Shown here: positions 5,356 to 9,055 of the stretch, piece after piece | Numbering within the stretch: the stretch's first letter is position 1 | Layout of the letters: each line of letters begins with the position of its first letter | From: Candidatus Nanoarchaeia archaeon | GTDB lineage: Archaea > Nanoarchaeota > Nanoarchaeia > SCGC-AAA011-G17 > JAFCDX01 | Direction: 5' to 3' | Length of the DNA: 9,055 nucleotides | Assembly (NCBI GenBank): GCA_028717785.1 | Contig: JAQUND010000019.1 | Span: 1 to 9,055 of the forward strand | The notes under the pieces: generated by a model | Seen by the model: the letters and a program-made list of their open reading frames with translations, nothing else | Databases searched by the model: none | Told to the model about the DNA's origin: nothing | Translations under genes and position numbers: made by a program

Positions 5356-5374
5356 AAAGGTTTTTATAACCTTT
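5356..5374. repeat. Perfect inverted repeat in the leader of the 83-residue gene
   Basis: AAAGGTT and AACCTTT form perfect 7-bp arms around a 5-nt spacer (TTTAT). It sits just downstream of the candidate -10 box and about 10 nt upstream of the AAGGAGG ribosome binding site. It could be a repressor operator covering the transcription start, or a 5' leader hairpin in the mRNA. Confidence 0.55.
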
Positions 5375-5384
5375 CCTACTATCA

Positions 5385-5413
5385 ATTATATACCATATTT
5401 AGGAAAAAGCTAT
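5385..5413 (-). promoter_or_regulatory. Candidate promoter for the second minus-strand gene group
   Basis: On the minus strand TATAAT (5390-5385) sits in the context TATGGTATATAAT, which also offers an extended -10 (TGG before TATATA). No good -35 box is present at 16-18 nt, so an extended -10 or an activator would be needed. It lies in one of only two real gaps between minus-strand genes and about 50 nt upstream of the first start codon. Confidence 0.45.
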
Positions 5414-5519
5414 AAAAAGTTTTAAAAAAAGAGGAAAAATATTAATTATTTTCTATTTTTTACTTTTTACTTAATATATGTTAAGTAGTTTGAGGATTTT
5501 ACTATAATTTTTTACTCAT

Positions 5520-6059
5520 TTATAAAGATTTTTGGCACATATTAAAATATTTATATATAGATTTAAGATAGTTATAATTTATTCCATTATCTATAGTTCC
5601 CTGGATACCAGTATTATAAGAGGAAAATCCTTTTTCTATATCATAGTCAAAGAATTCAAGATTTTCTAATAATACTAAAGTACTTATTTTACAGCAATCA
5701 TCATATATATTAGGGTCATAGTATCCCCATTTATCTACTCTTTCAGATCTTATTATTTTACTTTCATGCAATCCAAATTCACCTTTATCTATAGGATTTC
5801 TGTGGATTTTATATTTTCCCATTACTGTTTCAGCATAATTAATAGAAGCTATATACATAGGATTTATTTTATATTTATTTGAGTATTTATATATTATTTC
5901 TAATTTTTCTCTAGATAATAAAGGAAGATTAAATATAGGACTTTCTTCTGGACCATTATTATAACAAGGATAATATTCTATATCGGAAGTAGTAAATCCA
6001 TAAAAAGGAATCCCTGAATAAAATAAAAAAATAGAAAGTATAATAAATAAATATTTCAT
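5520..6059 (-). CDS. Exported lysozyme-fold protein, lytic transglycosylase-like
   Basis: 179 residues. A hydrophobic N-terminus (MKYLFIILSIFLF) acts as signal peptide or anchor. The domain at about 50-172 has the order of motifs of soluble-lytic-transglycosylase-like enzymes: helix KYSNKYKINPMYIASI, catalytic-type Glu77 in NYAET, a GEFGLHES segment (93-100) in place of G-xx-GLMQ, SSYNTG (146-151) in place of AYNAG, and a Tyr-rich C-terminal helix (NYNYLKSIYKYF). It would cut glycan strands between MurNAc and GlcNAc. Cys32, Cys122, Cys123 and Cys174 could form disulfides. The ATG overlaps the upstream stop as ATGA, with AAGGA 9 nt before. Unlike the amidase it carries its own export signal and is in the other operon, so a separate job such as envelope modification is more likely than final lysis. 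Confidence 0.75.
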   Translation of the reverse strand: MKYLFIILSIFLFYSGIPFYGFTTSDIEYYPCYNNGPEESPIFNLPLLSREKLEIIYKYSNKYKINPMYIASINYAETVMGKYKIHRNPIDKGEFGLHESKIIRSERVDKWGYYDPNIYDDCCKISTLVLLENLEFFDYDIEKGFSSYNTGIQGTIDNGINYNYLKSIYKYFNMCQKSL

Positions 6060-6313
6060 TCATACCATTCCTTTAGATATTTATCTGCTAAATCTACATG
6101 AAAATGTTTAGGATATTTCTTATGCATAATATTAGCACATTTAGTACATAAAAATCCTCCAGATTCAAAACAATAGAATTCTATTTTATTACTACATGGA
6201 CCTTCTTTATTCCATAATTCACAATGAGTAGGCTTTCCCTTTCTTAATAATTTAATTAAATGATTTATATTACTTTTTGTTTTTCTAACTTGTTTTTTAT
6301 TTTTAGTAGACAT
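6056..6313 (-). CDS. Small zinc-finger protein, B-box-like
   Basis: 85 residues from ATG 6313; ATG 6325 would give 89. AGGAG is 13 nt from the first and only 1 nt from the second, so the start is uncertain. A basic N-terminal arm (about 1-25, KNKKQVRKTK) is followed by a dense metal-binding pattern: His30/Cys31, Cys40, Cys48, Cys56-x2-Cys59, His64, His70 and His72. The C...C...C-x2-C-x4-H-x5-H-x-H order resembles a B-box type zinc fold. In this context it more likely binds DNA, RNA or a protein partner. The gene starts inside the 3' end of the sigma-like gene (49-61 nt overlap) and its stop overlaps the transglycosylase-like gene as ATGA. Confidence 0.7.
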   Translation of the reverse strand: MSTKNKKQVRKTKSNINHLIKLLRKGKPTHCELWNKEGPCSNKIEFYCFESGGFLCTKCANIMHKKYPKHFHVDLADKYLKEWYE

Positions 6314-6819
6314 TGTCTTATCCATTCTCCTGATGTATTTAATTCTTTTCCTATATCTCTAAGACTATATTTATTGTATCTCATTATTAATATTTTTTTA
6401 TCCCTTTTGTTTTTTATTTTTTGTAAACAATTATATAATTCTGTATTATTTAGTGCTTCTATTTCTACATTAATTCTATTATCTTTTATTATGTCTACTA
6501 ATTCTTTATTATCATTTTCTGTTATTTTTTCATTTAAAGAAATATTTATAAAAGGACAATGTCTTTTTATTCTATATGGATAAATATTAATATAATATTT
6601 TACATCTTGTGATATTACTTTTACAGCGAAAGGACCCCAATTTTTTCCTTTATGTATATCATTATTAAAATTTCTATATGCTTTTAATAATGCAATATAC
6701 CCTTCTTGAATTATATCTTCATAATCATCTCTATATTTATATTTTCTAATTACTTTAAAAACAAGTCCTTTATTTTTTTCAATTATTTCTTTTTCTTTTA
6801 CTTTATTAATTTTTTTCAT
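6265..6819 (-). CDS. Sigma-70 family RNA polymerase sigma factor (phage type)
   Basis: 184 residues from the ATG at 6819, just 1 nt after the stop of the nuclease gene and without a clear Shine-Dalgarno, suggesting coupled re-initiation. A longer frame to 6870 would overlap the nuclease by 50 nt and is less likely. Region 2 is present: LVFKVIRKYK (19-28), then DDYEDIIQEGYIALLKAYRN (31-50), matching the core-binding DxxQEG...GLxxA pattern, and WGPFAVKVISQDVKYYI (61-77) for promoter melting/-10 contact. Region 4 follows near the C-terminus: RDKKILIMRY (139-148) and a helix-turn-helix in YSLRDIGKELNTSGEWIRQC (151-170), with LLKIKNKLEK as recognition end. The middle is short, with no clear region 3 and no region 1.1. 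It probably redirects host polymerase to phage promoters. Confidence 0.85.
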   Translation of the reverse strand: MKKINKVKEKEIIEKNKGLVFKVIRKYKYRDDYEDIIQEGYIALLKAYRNFNNDIHKGKNWGPFAVKVISQDVKYYINIYPYRIKRHCPFINISLNEKITENDNKELVDIIKDNRINVEIEALNNTELYNCLQKIKNKRDKKILIMRYNKYSLRDIGKELNTSGEWIRQCLLKIKNKLEKQKVI

Positions 6820-6820
6820 A

Positions 6821-7306
6821 CTATTTTTTAAATTCAGTAGAATATAATACTTTAATAGTATTCCAATCAATAATAACTATAGGATTTTTAATACCTTTTC
6901 TTTTATGTACTATCATCCAATAAGTTCCTTCTATTTGATTATTTTTAACTTGATTAATAGTATCTATTAAATTTAGACTTTCACTATTTTTACATTCTAT
7001 AGAAAAAGGAAAGTCTTGTAAAGCTTTCCCTCTTAAAATAATATCATTTCCATGCTGTCCCATTTCCCTACTATGTATTAAACATTGATCATCTGATTGA
7101 TTATAAGGTATATTAAGTAATTCTGATATTTTAGTACATACCCAATATTGTAAATTTCTTCCTTTAGCCTTTCTAGAAGATATTTTAATTGGTTTTTTAT
7201 TTTCTATTTTATCTAATTTTTTATATAATTTATTTACTTTTCCATAACTCCAAGATTTTATTAATTCAACTTCTTTATCAGTTAAAGTATATTGTTTACT
7301 CCCCAT
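6821..7306 (-). CDS. PD-(D/E)XK nuclease-like protein
   Basis: 161 residues. The N-terminal third is basic and helical (to about 50), followed by KGRNLQYWVCTKISELL, a helix with the Glu/Gln-type start often seen in this fold. The core motif is Asp88 in HGNDIIL and Glu104-x-Lys106 in FSIECKNSE, with Gln119 in a following helix (DTINQVKNN). This D...ExK arrangement marks PD-(D/E)XK nucleases such as Holliday-junction resolvases and restriction-like enzymes; I cannot tell which. Two genes away from the recombinase, a role in resolving recombination or replication intermediates is a reasonable inference. The start overlaps the small gene upstream by 11 nt, with AGGA about 7 nt before the ATG. The stop is 1 nt from the sigma gene start. 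Confidence 0.8.
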   Translation of the reverse strand: MGSKQYTLTDKEVELIKSWSYGKVNKLYKKLDKIENKKPIKISSRKAKGRNLQYWVCTKISELLNIPYNQSDDQCLIHSREMGQHGNDIILRGKALQDFPFSIECKNSESLNLIDTINQVKNNQIEGTYWMIVHKRKGIKNPIVIIDWNTIKVLYSTEFKK

Positions 7307-7481
7307 CTTCTTTTCCTATAGTAATTTCAAAATAATAAATAATCCATTGAATAGAAATATGAAAATGCCAATTAAACTTTTTATCTTTCTCATTATCCCA
7401 ATTATGATTATGCAAGTATATAGCAAAAGAAGGGATAATATCAATTTGTCCTTTATATTCTCCTATATCAACATTTATCAT
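7296..7481 (-). CDS. Small unknown protein (61 residues)
   Basis: The ATG at 7481 is 7 nt after AAGGAG, a strong start, and overlaps the preceding gene by 14 nt. The product is rich in aromatic residues and histidines (LHNHNWDNEKDKKFNWHFHI, then QWIIYYFEITIG). The pattern suggests a small beta-sheet protein with alternating hydrophobic residues and no membrane helix. No family is recognised. The three histidines around 24-42 could bind metal, but that is only a possibility. Confidence 0.7.
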   Translation of the reverse strand: MINVDIGEYKGQIDIIPSFAIYLHNHNWDNEKDKKFNWHFHISIQWIIYYFEITIGKEDGE

Positions 7482-7716
7482 TCACTAACTCCTTTATATA
7501 TTCTTCATTAATAATTTCAAAACCTAAAGCAGTAAAAAAGTTTAAATCTTCCCCATATAAAGCTTCTATACAATCTAATATAGAAATGCCTTTAATTTTT
7601 AATTCATTATATGTTTTCCATACTTCATATAATTCTTTTTTATTTATTTTTCCTATTAATTGTTTACATACTTTGGAGGTCGTTTTGTCCTTATACTCTG
7701 CTCTATTTCTTCCCAT
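7468..7716 (-). CDS. Small unknown protein overlapping the recombinase 3' end
   Basis: 82 residues. The only standard in-frame start is the ATG at 7716, which puts the first 20 codons inside the 3' end of the recombinase gene (61-nt overlap). Its Shine-Dalgarno is weak (AAAGG about 10 nt away), so translation probably depends on ribosomes finishing the recombinase. The body (ELYEVWKTYNELKIKGISIL, then EALYGEDLNFFTALGFEIIN) is helical, acidic towards the C-terminus and without motifs I recognise. The overlapped N-terminus is basic (MGRNRAEYKDK). The reading frame is convincing from residue 20 on, less so for the shared part. Confidence 0.65.
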   Translation of the reverse strand: MGRNRAEYKDKTTSKVCKQLIGKINKKELYEVWKTYNELKIKGISILDCIEALYGEDLNFFTALGFEIINEEYIKELVNDKC

Positions 7717-8738
7717 TTTTGTTTTACCTTTATTTTTAATTCTTTTTCTAATGAGTTATCTTGTATATACTGAATCATATCTTTTAATTTATATTCTTTT
7801 TCATCCCATATACATTTAGTTGATAAACTAGCTTGTCCTGTAGGAGTAAGTGCATCATATAAAAAGTTTACATTAGTAGCTATATTATCTACTCCATAAT
7901 CAAATAAAATATTTATAAAACACTCTCTATAAGGTCTAGGTGTTTTACTTTTTGTTGTTTTAGCTTTTATAGTAGCCCCTATAGTTCTATCTTTTACTTT
8001 TAATTTTTTAGCATTAGCAAGCCATATAACACTATGGGCATAAAAATCTAGAGCCTTTCCTCCTGACCGTATATATTTTTCAAAAGACATTGGGTTAATA
8101 TTTTCCCTTACTTGGGATATAATAATTAAAGTAGCATTTTTACTTTCTAATAAATTTGCTATATTTGGAAAGAACTCTTGTGATAAATATTTTGGCTTCC
8201 CAGTTCTATATGATCCTTTATCAAATTCTTTTCCTTTTTGAAAAGCTTTATATCTTTCATTAGCTATTTCATTTCCTTCTATAGAATCTAATCCATCTAA
8301 AGAATCAATTATATATATTCCATATTCTTCTTTTTTTAAAGCTTCTAAAAATGTTCTTATATTACAATAAGCTTCTTCTACAGTATTGGATCTTACTTTT
8401 TGTTCCTTAGGCATAATTTCAAATCCATATATTTGATCATCAAAAGTAAATCCAGATTCACAATCATCATAAATCCATTTTAATTTATCTTTATATTTAT
8501 TTTTAGATGCCGCTAATAATTCACAAGCTAAAAAAGTTTTAAATGTACTTTTATCCCCTACAATATTTATAATTTTTCCTACTCCATAACCTTTTAATAT
8601 TCCACCACCTACAACTAAATCTAATAAATCACAACCAGTAGGAAAATAATTATTTTTTATTTCTTTTACTTTTTTATTAGTTTTATTTAAAATAGTTTCT
8701 TCTATTTGTTTTAATTCTTCTTTAGATTTTCTACCCAT
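7656..8738 (-). CDS. RecA/UvsX-like DNA recombinase
   Basis: 360 residues, ATG 6 nt after AGGAG. An N-terminal helical arm (1-30) precedes the RecA core. Walker A is GDKSTFKT (61-68), with Phe where most RecA proteins have Gly. T4 UvsX has the same Phe in its P-loop, so this points to a UvsX-type phage recombinase. Then follow IYDDCESGFT (89-98), Walker B in GIYIIDSLDGL (140-150), LIIISQVREN (204-213) and the DNA-binding loop 2 region around YIRSGGKALDFYA (222-234), matching the GG-AL-FYA pattern of RecA. The C-terminus is charged and helical with a basic end (RTKRPPKY). It should pair and exchange DNA strands with ATP, supporting recombination-dependent replication or repair, likely with the nuclease downstream and the acidic/zinc protein upstream. 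It shares its 3' end with the next gene. Confidence 0.92.
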   Translation of the reverse strand: MGRKSKEELKQIEETILNKTNKKVKEIKNNYFPTGCDLLDLVVGGGILKGYGVGKIINIVGDKSTFKTFLACELLAASKNKYKDKLKWIYDDCESGFTFDDQIYGFEIMPKEQKVRSNTVEEAYCNIRTFLEALKKEEYGIYIIDSLDGLDSIEGNEIANERYKAFQKGKEFDKGSYRTGKPKYLSQEFFPNIANLLESKNATLIIISQVRENINPMSFEKYIRSGGKALDFYAHSVIWLANAKKLKVKDRTIGATIKAKTTKSKTPRPYRECFINILFDYGVDNIATNVNFLYDALTPTGQASLSTKCIWDEKEYKLKDMIQYIQDNSLEKELKIKVKQKWEEIEQSIRTKRPPKYVNN

Positions 8739-8750
8739 TATTTTCTCCTA

Positions 8751-8785
8751 TAAAAAACTATAGGGGATTTTATTTCCCCTATAGT
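8751..8785 (-). terminator. Rho-independent terminator-like hairpin just before the recombinase gene
   Basis: Perfect 11-bp stem (ACTATAGGGGA with TCCCCTATAGT, 8757-8767 and 8775-8785), 7-nt loop, followed on the minus strand by six T residues (8756-8751). This is a classic intrinsic terminator. It begins 9 nt after the stop of the upstream gene and its T-run ends only 12 nt before the recombinase ATG, right against the AGGAG ribosome binding site. Confidence 0.88.
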
Positions 8786-8794
8786 AAAAAGTAA

Positions 8795-9055
8795 TTATTT
8801 TTTTAACTTTTTATTTTCTCTTTTACATTCTGCCCAAATATCACAATCATCACAATCATCTTCATACTTATCATTATCTTTTCCAAACTTATGTCCATTA
8901 GGACATTTATTAGTATCCTTTTTTACCTTTTCTTTTTTTGTTTCTTCCTTTTTTACAGAAGGTTTCCTTCCCCTCTTTTTAACTGGTTTTACTTCTTCTT
9001 CATCATCCTCTTCTTCTTCATCATCCTCTTCTTCATCATCCTCCTCTTCTTCATC
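8795..9055 (-). CDS. Acidic / AT-hook / zinc-binding C-terminal part of a phage DNA-metabolism protein (partial)
   Basis: The last 86 residues of a gene whose start lies beyond the window. Visible order: a run of 21 Asp/Glu (1-21), a basic hinge VKPVKKRGRKPS with an AT-hook-like RGRKP (22-33), a Lys-rich linker (34-50), a Cys/His cluster with CPNGHKFGKDNDKY (51-64), then Cys68-x2-Cys71-x5-Cys77 and a basic end (NKKLKK). Cys51, His55, Cys68, Cys71 and Cys77 could hold one zinc. I recall similar CPxGHxFGxDxDK...CDxC tails on phage proteins coded next to recombination or single-strand-binding functions, but cannot verify this. Acidic tails are typical of single-strand DNA-binding proteins, where they recruit partners. 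Position before a UvsX-like gene fits. The hairpin after its stop would end most transcripts. Confidence 0.75.
   Translation of the reverse strand, partial: DEEEEDDEEEDDEEEEDDEEEVKPVKKRGRKPSVKKEETKKEKVKKDTNKCPNGHKFGKDNDKYEDDCDDCDIWAECKRENKKLKK
8994..9055. repeat. Trinucleotide-rich tandem repeat coding for the Asp/Glu run
   Basis: Read on the minus strand, units of GATGATGAAGAAGAG (15-18 nt, varying by one GAA or GAG codon) repeat about four times up to the window edge. The repeat stays in frame, so slippage would lengthen or shorten the acidic tail in steps of whole residues. Confidence 0.7.

Larger units (their letters stand above)
5338..5519. other. Intergenic region (182 nt): promoter, palindromes, weak terminator
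   Basis: The longest non-coding stretch in the window. Besides the promoter candidate and the 5356-5374 inverted repeat it holds a second palindrome at 5468-5487 (TACTTAA, 6-nt loop, TTAAGTA). There is also a weak AT-only hairpin at 5434-5453 that on the minus strand is followed by CTCTTTTTTT, a possible weak end for the transcript of the upstream exported-enzyme gene. No open frame with an RBS is visible in it. Confidence 0.55.

Noticed and set aside
6260..6583. Hydrophobic plus-strand frame that could be read as a membrane protein
   Set aside because: It is the antisense of the sigma gene; Phe/Leu/Ser richness follows from complementing Lys/Asn/Glu codons, and no RBS is present.
1..9055. 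CRISPR arrays, insertion sequences, transposases, integrase or attachment sites
   Set aside because: No spaced direct repeats, no transposase or integrase motifs and no terminal inverted repeats were seen on either strand.

Overview
The window looks like the junction of two opposing operons in the genome of a tailed phage or prophage of a very AT-rich bacterium (roughly a quarter G+C by eye). Genes are short, packed with 0-60 nt overlaps, mostly preceded by strong AAGGAG-type ribosome binding sites, and end in codons ending mostly in A or T. A candidate spanin set plus a lipoprotein with a clear lipobox suggest a diderm (Gram-negative type) host. The signal-peptide style would suit a low-GC spirochaete such as Brachyspira, but that is an impression, not a demonstration.

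Plus strand, 1-2885: the end of a late operon. After the last 15 codons of an upstream gene come an unknown soluble protein (60-449), a polytopic membrane protein (442-1086), a small coiled-coil protein with a C-terminal membrane anchor that resembles XhlA in layout (1083-1433), a zinc amidase endolysin (1451-2041), a small holin-like membrane protein (2031-2372), and a remarkable pair of genes read in two frames of the same DNA from one ribosome binding site (2373-2885 and 2375-2809). Both members of the pair encode membrane-anchored coiled-coil proteins, which fits an inner- and outer-membrane disrupting spanin pair in an unusual overlap arrangement. Together this is a lysis cassette: holin opens the inner membrane, amidase cuts the wall, spanins remove the outer membrane.

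Minus strand, 9055 down to 2819: genes for DNA metabolism, gene regulation and unknown functions. In transcription order: an acidic / AT-hook / zinc-binding C-terminal fragment, a strong terminator-like hairpin, a UvsX/RecA-like recombinase, two small unknown proteins, a PD-(D/E)XK nuclease, a sigma-70 family factor, a B-box-like zinc protein and a secreted lytic-transglycosylase-like enzyme. After a 182-nt intergenic region with a promoter candidate and a palindrome follow a helical protein, twin hairpins (one with a UUCG loop), three small proteins (one of 59 residues and one Cys-rich), a DUF932 protein, another hairpin, a transglutaminase-like lipoprotein, and a small protein whose 3' end runs antisense into the lysis cassette. 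Recombinase plus nuclease suggests recombination-dependent replication or repair. The sigma factor could switch on the opposing late operon. Two exported minus-strand proteins may alter the host envelope.

The most notable items are the dual-frame spanin-like pair, the terminator-like hairpin 13 nt before the recombinase start codon, the sense-antisense overlap where the operons meet, and the recurring hairpin-then-RBS layout in the minus-strand operon.
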